Shown here in pieces: positions 45,874 to 54,147 of a stretch of 64,000 bases of DNA. The notes beneath the pieces were generated by a model. That model worked only from the letters and a program-made list of their open reading frames with translations, did not search any database and was not told the origin of the DNA. The translations under genes and the position numbers were made by a program. Within the stretch, counting starts at the first letter, position 1; each line of letters starts with the position of its first letter. Source of the stretch: Chitinophagaceae bacterium (lineage in GTDB: Bacteria > Bacteroidota > Bacteroidia > Chitinophagales > UBA10324); assembly GCA_947469485.1 (NCBI GenBank), contig CANIPU010000006.1, positions 106,110 to 170,109 on the forward strand. Direction: 5' to 3'.

Positions 45874-46935
45874 CTAGTTGTTTTGATGAAGTTTTGTGCG
45901 CACAAAATCAAAAATTATTTTATCGAATCTGATTTTTTCTTCAGGATTAAATTTCATCTTTATTGGTAATGCGTATACAATGTTTTCAAGCCCTGAAAAA
46001 TAACTTTTGAATTTCTTTAAACGCATGGCATCTTTTTCAGTAGTAATGATAATTGCATTTTCATCACCGAGTTTTTTATAAGTTGAAATAATTGATTTTA
46101 TATCCTGATCATTAAAATCATGATGGTCATTAAATAAAACAGATTGAAATTTTAACCCATGTGATTTTAAGAAATCTGAAATGTATTCCGGCTTGGCAAT
46201 TCCACATATCAATAAAATGTTTTTTAATTCAGTTAATGGTTTTTGTTTTTTTTCTAAACTAAAAAACTGCGTTGGGGTTCCATATTCTAAACCTGAAAAA
46301 AACACTTTTGATTTTTCAAACTTTTCTATGTGTTTAAAATATTTCTTTTGAATTTCTTCATCAGGAAATTGACTGCACCTTGTGAAAACTATTACATCAG
46401 CCCTTTGATAAGCATCTTTTGATTCTCTCAGATTTCCGGAAGGAAGAATTACATCATTAAAGAATGGTGAATTAAAATCACTTAATAAAATATTCAATCC
46501 GGGTTTCACCCAACGATGCTGATACGCATCATCTAATAATATTAAATCCAATTCATCTTCAGCCAACATCAATGGAATTCCCATTGCCCGATCTTCACAC
46601 ACGCAAACCATTGCCTCAGGGAACTTGCTTTTTATTTGCATGGGTTCATCACCTGAATCCTGAACTGAAGAGGATAATTCAACTATTTTAAATCCTTTCG
46701 ATTTTCTTTTATAACCACGACTTAACACTCCAGTATTAAAAATATCTTTAGATAATTCAAGTAAATATTCAACCATTGGAGTTTTACCCTGACCTCCAAT
46801 TGCCAGATTTCCAACTCCGATAACCGGTAAATCAAATTCAATACTTCTGTTAATCTTTTTATCAAAAAGGAAATTGCGAATGCCAACTCCAATTGCATAT
46901 AAAACAGAAAATGGAAGTAGTAAAATTTTTCGCAT
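45874..46935 (-). CDS. lpxK: Tetraacyldisaccharide 4'-kinase
   Basis: A 353-residue membrane-associated kinase of lipid A synthesis. The P-loop variant GNLAIGGQGKTPMVEYLLEL, LLDDAYQHRWVKPGLNILL (DD motif), GVLSRGYKRKSKGF and ICGIAKPEYISDFL are typical LpxK features. A hydrophobic N-terminal stretch (ILLLPFSVLYAIGVGIRN) supports peripheral membrane association. It is first in a lpxK-punA-porin cluster. Confidence 0.96.
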   Translation of the reverse strand: MRKILLLPFSVLYAIGVGIRNFLFDKKINRSIEFDLPVIGVGNLAIGGQGKTPMVEYLLELSKDIFNTGVLSRGYKRKSKGFKIVELSSSVQDSGDEPMQIKSKFPEAMVCVCEDRAMGIPLMLAEDELDLILLDDAYQHRWVKPGLNILLSDFNSPFFNDVILPSGNLRESKDAYQRADVIVFTRCSQFPDEEIQKKYFKHIEKFEKSKVFFSGLEYGTPTQFFSLEKKQKPLTELKNILLICGIAKPEYISDFLKSHGLKFQSVLFNDHHDFNDQDIKSIISTYKKLGDENAIIITTEKDAMRLKKFKSYFSGLENIVYALPIKMKFNPEEKIRFDKIIFDFVRTKLHQNN

Positions 46936-47016
46936 AAAGTGAAAGGCGAAAGTAATTCAAAGCAAGTTTTGATTTCATAACAGAACAGCTGCTAAATTCG
47001 CCGAAAATATTTCTCA

Positions 47017-48114
47017 ATGAAACTCAACGAGATAATTAAAGTTCTGGAGCAATTTGCCCCATTGCAATTACAAGAAAGTTATGATAATGCAGGTTTGATT
47101 ACTGGAAACCCTGAAATGGAAATACGAGCCGCATTGTTGACCCTTGACAGCACCGAAGAGGTAATTGACGAGGCGATTTCAAGTAACTGTAATCTGATAA
47201 TTGCACATCATCCTATTATTTTCAATGGGTTGAAAAAAATAAACGGGAAAAATTATGTTGAACGGACAATTATTAAAGCCATAAAAAATGATATCGCAAT
47301 TTATGCCGCTCATACAAACCTCGATAATGTTCGAGCAGGAGTAAATAAAGTTATTGCAGATAAACTTGGTTTGATTAACACCAAAATTCTTTTTCCAAAG
47401 AAAAACCTGTTGAAAAAACTTTTCACTTTTGTTCCGGGAGAGCATGCTGAATTGGTGCGCAATGCAATGTTCTCGGCAGGTGCTGGACATATTGGAAACT
47501 ATTCAGAATGCAGTTTTAACAACGAAGGATTCGGAACATTCAATGCCGGAGTAGGTTCAAATCCTTATGTAGGAAAGCATGGAATAAGGCATAGAGAAGA
47601 AGAAATTAAAATTGAAGTATTAATTCCAATGTGGAAGGAAAGACAAATAATTAAAGCGTTGTTTGATTCTCACCCATATGAAGAAGTTGCCTATGATGTT
47701 GTTCCTTTAGATAACAGTTTTTCAGATGTTGGTTCGGGATTAATCGGCGAATTGCCTGTTGCTTTAGATGAAATCAGTTTTTTGCAACACATTAAAAAGA
47801 ACATGCAGGCGCCAATGATCAGGCACACCAAGTTTCTCGATAAAAAGATTTCAAGAGTTGCAATTTGTGGCGGGGCAGGTAGCATTCTTTTAAATGAGGC
47901 AATTGGGAACGAAGCCCAGGCATTTATTTCTTCTGACTATAAGTATCATCAGTTTTTTGATGCTGATGGCAGGCTTTTAATTTGCGATATTGGGCACTAT
48001 GAATCCGAACAATTTACCCCATTAATTTTTGCGCAGTTATTAAATGAAAATTTGCCTACATTTGCCACTCTTTTTTCAAAAACAAACTCAAATCCAATTA
48101 AATATTTTCATTGA
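47017..48114 (+). CDS. Nif3-like dinuclear metal centre protein
   Basis: A 365-residue NIF3/YbgI family protein with the inserted CutA-like domain found in longer members (residues 130-235, VPGEHAELVRNAMFSAGAG). Metal-binding motifs: DNAGLITG, IAHHPIIF, AHTNLDN and, near the C-terminus, CDIGHYESEQF. A GTP cyclohydrolase-like activity is only a database guess. The stop overlaps the next ATG by four bases, so it is coupled to the zinc-ribbon protein. Confidence 0.9.
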   Translation: MKLNEIIKVLEQFAPLQLQESYDNAGLITGNPEMEIRAALLTLDSTEEVIDEAISSNCNLIIAHHPIIFNGLKKINGKNYVERTIIKAIKNDIAIYAAHTNLDNVRAGVNKVIADKLGLINTKILFPKKNLLKKLFTFVPGEHAELVRNAMFSAGAGHIGNYSECSFNNEGFGTFNAGVGSNPYVGKHGIRHREEEIKIEVLIPMWKERQIIKALFDSHPYEEVAYDVVPLDNSFSDVGSGLIGELPVALDEISFLQHIKKNMQAPMIRHTKFLDKKISRVAICGGAGSILLNEAIGNEAQAFISSDYKYHQFFDADGRLLICDIGHYESEQFTPLIFAQLLNENLPTFATLFSKTNSNPIKYFH

Positions 48115-48872
48115 TGTCGAAAGCAAAAGAAATGATTAAAGGTTCTGACATTTCGGTAGAGGAAAGACTCCGCTACTTATATAAATTGCAGAAAATTGAT
48201 TCAAAAATTGATGAAATTCACATTTTAAAGGGTGAACTTCCTATGGAGGTTCTTGACCTTGAAGATGAAGTAACAGGTTTAAAAACCCGTGTTGCTAAAT
48301 ATGATGAAGAAATCAAGGAACTGGAAACAACTATTGCCAACAAAAAGACTGGCCAAAAGGAAGCTGAAGTTTTGATAAAAAAATATCAGAAGCAGCAGAA
48401 TAATGTTAAAAATAATCGTGAATTCGAAGCTTTAAGCAAAGAAATGGAAATGCAAAAGCTTGAGATTCAATTAGACGATAAAAGAATCAGAGAAGCCAAC
48501 GCCCAAATTGATTTCAAGAAAACTTCAGTAGCTGAATGTGAAAAAACCATTAAGTCAAGGGAAAAAGAATTGAAACAGAAGAAAGCTGATCTTGACAATA
48601 TCGTTGAAGAAACTGAGGCAGAAGAGAAGGCACTTTTAAAGAAATCAAAAGATGCAGCTTCAAAAATCGAAGAGCGTCTTTTAAATGCATATCATAAAAT
48701 CCGTACTAACTATAAGAATGGTTTGGGTTTGGTTACAGTTCAACGCGGTTCTTGCGGCGGATGTTTTAATGCAATTCCACCTCAACAGCAAATGGAAATT
48801 CGCCAGCACAAAAAAATTATTCTTTGTGAACATTGCGGACGAATTTTGGTCGACGAGGTTTTAGGAAACTAA
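48111..48872 (+). CDS. Coiled-coil C4-type zinc-ribbon protein
   Basis: A 253-residue protein with a long coiled coil (residues 15-190, LETTIANKKTGQKEAEVLIK) and a C-terminal C4 zinc ribbon: RGSCGGCFNAIPPQQQMEIR and LCEHCGRILVDE. Such proteins, often beside nif3, are thought to bind nucleic acid; the precise role is unknown. It overlaps the nif3-like gene by four bases and is followed by a strong terminator. Confidence 0.88.
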   Translation: MMSKAKEMIKGSDISVEERLRYLYKLQKIDSKIDEIHILKGELPMEVLDLEDEVTGLKTRVAKYDEEIKELETTIANKKTGQKEAEVLIKKYQKQQNNVKNNREFEALSKEMEMQKLEIQLDDKRIREANAQIDFKKTSVAECEKTIKSREKELKQKKADLDNIVEETEAEEKALLKKSKDAASKIEERLLNAYHKIRTNYKNGLGLVTVQRGSCGGCFNAIPPQQQMEIRQHKKIILCEHCGRILVDEVLGN

Positions 48873-48899
48873 TCGACTTTAAGTCATTTAAGAAAATTT

Positions 48900-48929
48900 A
48901 AATCAGCCCTCTTGTAGGGCTGATTTTTT
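48900..48929 (+). terminator. Strong intrinsic terminator
   Basis: Arms AAATCAGCCCT and AGGGCTGATTT with a 5-base loop CTTGT and a T-tract, ten bases before the TPR protein ATG. Confidence 0.88.
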
Positions 48930-48938
48930 ATAAGGCAA

Positions 48939-50447
48939 ATGAAGAAAATATTTAATCTGATACGCGATAAATTTCTATTCATCATATTGATGATGCTTTC
49001 GTATTCAGTTATAGCTGAAAGTAAATATTCATTTGATAAAACATGCCAGCTTGCTTATTACAGTGTAATGAGTTTGAAATTTGAAGAAGCAAATAAATAT
49101 TTAGCCGAAGAAAAAGCTAAGAATCCAAACAACCTGATTCCTTATTTCATTGAAAATTATGCAGACTTTTTTTCATTGGCTATAAATGAAGATGCTGCTG
49201 AATTATTAAAAACACAAGGGAATAAAGAAAAGCGACTTACAAAATTAGCATCAGGGGAAAAAGAATCGCCATGGTATTTATATACCCAGGCCGAAGTGAA
49301 TATGCAGTGGGCATTTGTTCATTTAAAATTTGAAGATTATTACACTGCTTTTTTTGAAATAAAAAAAGCTTATAAACAGTTACAGGAAAACGATAAAAAG
49401 TTCCCTTCATTTCTTGCCAATAAAAAAAGCCTGGGCTTAATTCATTCATTGATTGGAACCGTTCCTGATAGTTATAAATGGGCAGCATCTTTTTTAGGTT
49501 TTACCGGGACTATTTCTCAGGGAATGGGTGAATTGAATCAGGTAATTGAGCATGGAAAAAAAATTCCATTTCTGTTTTCAAGAGAAACAAATTATGTGGT
49601 AGCCAATTTGCAAATGCTGATTTTAAATAGCCCTCAGACTTCATGGCAAATTGTAACTGCCCCTGATTACCCTGATTATAAAACAGATCTTCTTGCAAAT
49701 TTTGTTCGTGGTCATATGGCTGTAAAAAATGGATTCAATGATATTGCCATAGAAAATTTTAATAATGCTCCAAAGTCTAAAGGATACATGAATTTTTATT
49801 ATATCGATTATTTGTTAGGAATGTGCAAAATGGATCGATTGGATGCTGATGCAAATGTCCCTTTGGAACGATTTGTAAAGGAATTTAAGGGTCGAAATTA
49901 TCTTAAAGATGCCTACCAGAAAATTGGCTGGTTTTATTTATTGAAAGGTGATGAAACCAGGTATAATTTTTATTTAGGGTTTTGCAAGCAAAAAGGGGGG
50001 GAATTGACCGATTCCGACAAACAAGCTAAAGTTGAAGCCGAGTCCGGAATTGCTCCAAATCCGTTTCTTTTAAAAGTTCGCTTACAACAAGATGGCGGGT
50101 ATTACGATAAAGCACTTTCTATGCTTGCCGGAAAATCTACCGATGATTTTTTAGCGATAAAAGATAAAATTGAATTTACATACCGGGCAGCAAGAATTTA
50201 TCATGAAAAAGGTGATATTGAAAAAGCTATTCAGTTTTATCAATCAACAATTGCAAGAGGTGAAAAATACCCCTATTATTTTGCAGCTAATTCAGCACTG
50301 CATTTGGGTTTAATTTATGAGAATCAAGGCTTGCCTGACAAAGCAACCGAATATTTTCATAAGTGTCTGGCTATGAAAAATACAGATTATAAAAATTCAC
50401 TTGATCAGAAGGCGAAAGCCGGATTAAACCGTTTAGGTAAAGCATAG
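48939..50447 (+). CDS. Exported TPR protein
   Basis: A 502-residue protein with signal peptide or N-terminal anchor (FLFIILMMLSYSVIAES). Several TPR-like helical units are visible, especially GGYYDKALSMLAGKSTDDFL, FTYRAARIYHEKGDIEKAIQFY and HLGLIYENQGLPDKATEYFHKCL near the C-terminus. The middle (EVNMQWAFVHLKFEDYYTAF) is also repeat-rich. No enzymatic motif is seen. A role in envelope protein interactions is inferred from context and fold. Confidence 0.82.
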   Translation: MKKIFNLIRDKFLFIILMMLSYSVIAESKYSFDKTCQLAYYSVMSLKFEEANKYLAEEKAKNPNNLIPYFIENYADFFSLAINEDAAELLKTQGNKEKRLTKLASGEKESPWYLYTQAEVNMQWAFVHLKFEDYYTAFFEIKKAYKQLQENDKKFPSFLANKKSLGLIHSLIGTVPDSYKWAASFLGFTGTISQGMGELNQVIEHGKKIPFLFSRETNYVVANLQMLILNSPQTSWQIVTAPDYPDYKTDLLANFVRGHMAVKNGFNDIAIENFNNAPKSKGYMNFYYIDYLLGMCKMDRLDADANVPLERFVKEFKGRNYLKDAYQKIGWFYLLKGDETRYNFYLGFCKQKGGELTDSDKQAKVEAESGIAPNPFLLKVRLQQDGGYYDKALSMLAGKSTDDFLAIKDKIEFTYRAARIYHEKGDIEKAIQFYQSTIARGEKYPYYFAANSALHLGLIYENQGLPDKATEYFHKCLAMKNTDYKNSLDQKAKAGLNRLGKA

Positions 50448-50463
50448 GATTTCCACAAATAAA

Positions 50464-50491
50464 AAAAGCTCACCTTTTCAGATGAGCTTTT
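50464..50491. terminator. Bidirectional intrinsic terminator
   Basis: Arms AAAAGCTCA and TGAGCTTTT with a ten-base loop, between convergent TPR and rpmE2 genes. Confidence 0.75.
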
Positions 50492-50513
50492 AAAACAGAT
50501 TTTGGTTTGATAA

Positions 50514-50762
50514 TTACTTTTTAGCGTAACGCTTATTGAATTTGTCAATACGACCAGCAGTATCAATTAACTTCATTTTACCAGTAAAAAACGGGTGTGA
50601 AGTATTAGAAATTTCAAGTTTGATTAAAGGATATTCCTTCCCGTCTTCCCACTGTACTGTTTCTTTTGTTTGCACACAGCTGCGGCTCATGAACATGTCA
50701 TTATTCGACATATCCTTAAATACAACAAAACGATAATTTTCTGGGTGAATACCTGATTTCAT
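50514..50762 (-). CDS. rpmE2: Ribosomal protein L31, type B
   Basis: An 82-residue ribosomal protein. The frame extends to 50819, but the ATG at 50762 ([18 protein letters not shown]) is the normal start. Family signatures: [31 protein letters not shown], and KFNKRYAKK at the end. It has only one cysteine, not the zinc-binding set of type A L31, so it is type B and zinc-independent. Convergent with the TPR gene. Confidence 0.95.
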   Translation of the reverse strand: MKSGIHPENYRFVVFKDMSNNDMFMSRSCVQTKETVQWEDGKEYPLIKLEISNTSHPFFTGKMKLIDTAGRIDKFNKRYAKK

Positions 50763-50900
50763 TTGAACGATTATTTTTTTTGCGGACGGCAAATATAGCC
50801 ACCAATTCAAAACTGCCAAATTCTATTGATAATGATTCGTTGATAAATCAAAATTGGTGATTTGAATGTTTTGAAGATAACTTTAACAAACGCTTTTATT

Positions 50901-51371
50901 ATGCAATGGAGAAAATTCAATGGCGATAATATCAGAATGCCGCTTGCAAAAGCTGTTGAGCAGGCAATAATTAATGAAACCGAATTAGGCAACAAATTGA
51001 AGGTTTGTATTGGCACAGATTCTCAGGTTCGGGGTGTTTTAACTGAATTTGCTACGGTTATAGTTTTTCTACGCGAGAAACGCGGCGGTTTTATGTTTAT
51101 CAATAACGACCGCACAACAATAAAATATTCCATAAAAGAACGAATGCTGGAAGAAGTATCGCGTTCGGTTCGCGTGGCATATGATTTATGTAATTTGTTC
51201 GACAAGTATGATCTGGATATGGAAGTGCATGCCGATATAAATACCAATCCGAATTTTGAATCGAATCTGGCTTTGCGCGAAGCAATGGGATATATTCTCG
51301 GAATGGGTTTCGCCTTCAAAGCAAAACCAGAAGCTTTTGCAAGCAGCTCTTGCGCGAATAAAGTTGTTTGA
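50901..51371 (+). CDS. RNase H-like YkuK family protein
   Basis: A protein of about 156 residues. The ATG at 50901 (MQWRKFNGDNIRMPLAKAVE) is preferred over the frame start at 50862. It contains KVCIGTDSQVRGVLTEFATV, where GTDSQ is the typical acidic-residue motif, and HADINTNPNFESN further on, as in YkuK/DUF458 proteins with a ribonuclease H-like fold. Activity unproven. It is divergent from rpmE2. Confidence 0.85.
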   Translation: MQWRKFNGDNIRMPLAKAVEQAIINETELGNKLKVCIGTDSQVRGVLTEFATVIVFLREKRGGFMFINNDRTTIKYSIKERMLEEVSRSVRVAYDLCNLFDKYDLDMEVHADINTNPNFESNLALREAMGYILGMGFAFKAKPEAFASSSCANKVV

Positions 51372-51506
51372 GAATTTACTTTCATTAATCCTTAAGAATT
51401 AGCATCATTTTTTTATTAACTGAAAATTAATTTCGGCGAACATTTATTTGATTATAATGGTTAATAGTTAATAAAATGTTTTTTTAAGATTAAAACATAG
51501 AACAAA

Positions 51507-52466
51507 ATGAAGCGCAGAGAATTTATAAAAGGGTCGGCAATTATAGGTGCTACTGCTACCGGTCCTTTTCTTTTAAGAGGCGAATCCGGAATGTTTGAAA
51601 CAAATACCGGACGAAAAGTTTATCAGATATTGAATGCAAATAAAACCATGGTTGGAACACTACCGGTGCTTCGGGCTTTTGCCGGCGATCATAATGATTA
51701 TGTTTCGCCATTTGTTTTCTTTGATGAGTTTGGTCCCGTAAAAGTTAATCCTAAGGATAAACCATTACGGGTTGGTGCACATCCTCATGCAGGTATAATT
51801 CCAACCACTTATTTTCTGGATGGTGCCGGACATCATAAAGACAGTTTGAATTATGATTTTCAGATTGGCAAAGGAGATTTTATGATGTTCAGTTCCGGAA
51901 GAGGAGCTATTCATATGGAAGAAACCGGACAAAAATTATATGACGATGGCGGATTGTATCATGGTTTTCAAATCTGGTTAAACATGCCTTCAAAATTTAA
52001 ATTCACAGATCCAAGCACTGCTGTTCACCGTGGAGAAAAAATTGGAAACATTGAAACTGAAAATTTTTCTGCTAAAATTATTCTTGGTGAGTTGTTCAAT
52101 GCTAAATCAGCTGTTGAAGTAATTTCTCCGACCTTTTATTTTCATATTAAAATGAAAGCAGATTGTAAACTGGAAATTCCGGTTAACGCAACGCACAATG
52201 CTTTTGCTTACCTTGTTGAAGGAGATTTAGAAACCGAAGGTAGAACAGCGGTAAAACCAAATCAGGTAGTGTTGTATGAAAGAGGTGATAGTTTAATAAA
52301 CCTGTACAGCAAGGATGGAGCTGAATTGCTATTACTTGGTGGGCAACCGCTCAACGAGTCGGTTTATGCATATGGTCCGTTTGTAATGAACACCGAAGAT
52401 GAAATTAAAAAGTGCTATAGCGATTATCAATCAGGTAAAATGGGAAACCCTGATTTGGTGAATTGA
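51507..52466 (+). CDS. Pirin-family cupin protein, Tat-exported
   Basis: A 319-residue bicupin. The N-terminus MKRREFIKGSAIIGATATG carries a twin-arginine Tat signal. The pirin metal region is HPHAGIIPTTYFLDGAGHHKDS and GRGAIHMEET, and a second cupin follows (residues 220-300). Export is unusual for pirins, which are usually cytoplasmic; quercetinase-like activity is possible. Stand-alone gene with a 135-base upstream gap without clear promoter. Confidence 0.87.
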   Translation: MKRREFIKGSAIIGATATGPFLLRGESGMFETNTGRKVYQILNANKTMVGTLPVLRAFAGDHNDYVSPFVFFDEFGPVKVNPKDKPLRVGAHPHAGIIPTTYFLDGAGHHKDSLNYDFQIGKGDFMMFSSGRGAIHMEETGQKLYDDGGLYHGFQIWLNMPSKFKFTDPSTAVHRGEKIGNIETENFSAKIILGELFNAKSAVEVISPTFYFHIKMKADCKLEIPVNATHNAFAYLVEGDLETEGRTAVKPNQVVLYERGDSLINLYSKDGAELLLLGGQPLNESVYAYGPFVMNTEDEIKKCYSDYQSGKMGNPDLVN

Positions 52467-52482
52467 TTTCTTTTATTCGGCT

Positions 52483-53712
52483 CTAAAAACTCGCTGTAAA
52501 CAACAAATTCAAATCGGTATATTTTATTTTAAAGTGCTGACTCAAATGATAATTAGTGAGAGAGCCTTTATAAATATAAACCCCGTGTCGGGTATTCTCA
52601 TTCATGTAAAGCAGTTTTTCGAAGCCACCGAAATTTGCTGCTTCCAATAAAGCCGGAGTCAACACATTACTAATGGCGATGGATGCAGTGCGCGGCACAC
52701 GACTCGCAATGTTTGGTACGCAGTAATGAATGACATCGTACTTTTTAAAAAACGGCTTGTCGTGACTTGTAACTTCTGAAGTTTCAAAACAACCTCCCTG
52801 GTCAATACTCACATCCACAATTACCGAACCTGCCTTCATACCTTCAACCATATTCTCTGTTACAACCATTGGGGTAGAACCTGATTTGCTGTGAATGGCA
52901 CCTATTGCAACATCAGCATGTTTCAGTGCATCAGCTAAAGTGTGTTCGTGAAAAATGGATGTATAAACACGATGACCAATATTGTTTTGCAGTTGTTTCA
53001 GTTTGTAAATACTGTTGTCGAATATTTTTACTTCGGCACCCAATCCAAGTGCAGTTCGTGCAGCATATTCACCAACAGTACCCGCGCCTAATATCACAAC
53101 TGATGCAGGCGGAACTCCGGTAATACCACCTAGCAAAACTCCTTTTCCATCTTTTCTGTTTCCAAGATATTCAGCAGCTATAAGCACCGCAGTGTTTCCT
53201 GCAATCTCACTCATCGAGCGAACAATCGGAAACATATGAGATGCATCCTTAATGTATTCAAAAGCTATAGCAGTAACTTTTTTAAACATCAGTTGATGAA
53301 TAATATCCTGACTCAGCGTTGGTAAATGAATAGGAGAGATGATGGTTTGATTCATGCTCATCATATTAATCTCCTCCGACGATGGCGGACCTGATTTTAA
53401 AATGATATGAGCCTTTTTATAAACCTCCTCGCTGGTAATTGCAATCTCAGCTCCTGCTTCGGAATAATCAGTGTCGTAAATATGCGCGTTGTCGCCTGCC
53501 TTTGATTGAATAATCACCTGGTGACCATTATTCACCAACACAGCTACTGACTCCGGAGTAAGTGGTACTCGATTCTCCTGAAACAAAGTTTCTTTAGGCA
53601 CACCAATGCTCAAACTGCCACCCCTTCGGCGCACTTCCACCATCAGCTCCTGCGGCTGCATACTCATTTGCGCCACAGCCTGCGCGCCCTTTATTTTTTT
53701 CTCATCAGCCAT
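52483..53712 (-). CDS. ald: Alanine dehydrogenase
   Basis: A 409-residue NAD-dependent alanine dehydrogenase. After a 30-residue N-terminal extension comes IGVPKETLFQENRVPLTPES, then SKAGDNAHIYDTDYSEAGAEI, KSGPPSSEEINMM, the NAD-binding VILGAGTVGEYAARTALGLG and IVDVSIDQGGCFETSE. It converts alanine to pyruvate and ammonia reversibly. It follows tsaE on the minus strand with a three-base gap. Confidence 0.93.
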   Translation of the reverse strand: MADEKKIKGAQAVAQMSMQPQELMVEVRRRGGSLSIGVPKETLFQENRVPLTPESVAVLVNNGHQVIIQSKAGDNAHIYDTDYSEAGAEIAITSEEVYKKAHIILKSGPPSSEEINMMSMNQTIISPIHLPTLSQDIIHQLMFKKVTAIAFEYIKDASHMFPIVRSMSEIAGNTAVLIAAEYLGNRKDGKGVLLGGITGVPPASVVILGAGTVGEYAARTALGLGAEVKIFDNSIYKLKQLQNNIGHRVYTSIFHEHTLADALKHADVAIGAIHSKSGSTPMVVTENMVEGMKAGSVIVDVSIDQGGCFETSEVTSHDKPFFKKYDVIHYCVPNIASRVPRTASIAISNVLTPALLEAANFGGFEKLLYMNENTRHGVYIYKGSLTNYHLSQHFKIKYTDLNLLFTASF

Positions 53713-53715
53713 TGC

Positions 53716-54141
53716 TCAATCGGTTTTTATAGTTCTTGAATTTTCTTCATCACTTAATTCCAATCTCAGATTAACAGCTGATGAAGGTAAAAAAGGTTCT
53801 GCTAATTCAGGCCATTCAATAAAACAAAATGCACCGTCGGCTAAATATTCTTCAAAACCGATGTCTAATAATTCTTCCGGGCTTTTCAAACGATATAAAT
53901 CAAAATGATAAATTTTCTGAGTGCCTGCGTATTCGTTCACCAATGAAAAAGTAGGACTTACTGCTTCTTCCTTTACACCCAATGCTTTGCAAAAACTTTT
54001 TACCAAAGTGGTTTTGCCCACTCCCATTTCGCCATATAAGGCAAATATTTTTTGCTCCGGAAAGTGTTTTAATATTTCAGCAGCAACTGTATTCCAACTT
54101 TCTAAACTTTCAACTTTCCAATCTTTCGAACTTTCAAACAT
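53716..54141 (-). CDS. tsaE: tRNA threonylcarbamoyladenosine biosynthesis ATPase TsaE
   Basis: A 141-residue P-loop ATPase needed for t6A at position 37 of ANN-decoding tRNAs. Walker A FALYGEMGVGKTTLVKSFCK, SPTFSLVNEYAG, YHFDLYRLKSPEELLDIGF and CFIEWPELAE are all present. It is between the OmpA-family lipoprotein gene (six bases) and ald, so it is likely co-transcribed with both. Confidence 0.96.
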   Translation of the reverse strand: MFESSKDWKVESLESWNTVAAEILKHFPEQKIFALYGEMGVGKTTLVKSFCKALGVKEEAVSPTFSLVNEYAGTQKIYHFDLYRLKSPEELLDIGFEEYLADGAFCFIEWPELAEPFLPSSAVNLRLELSDEENSRTIKTD

Positions 54142-54147
54142 GCTTTA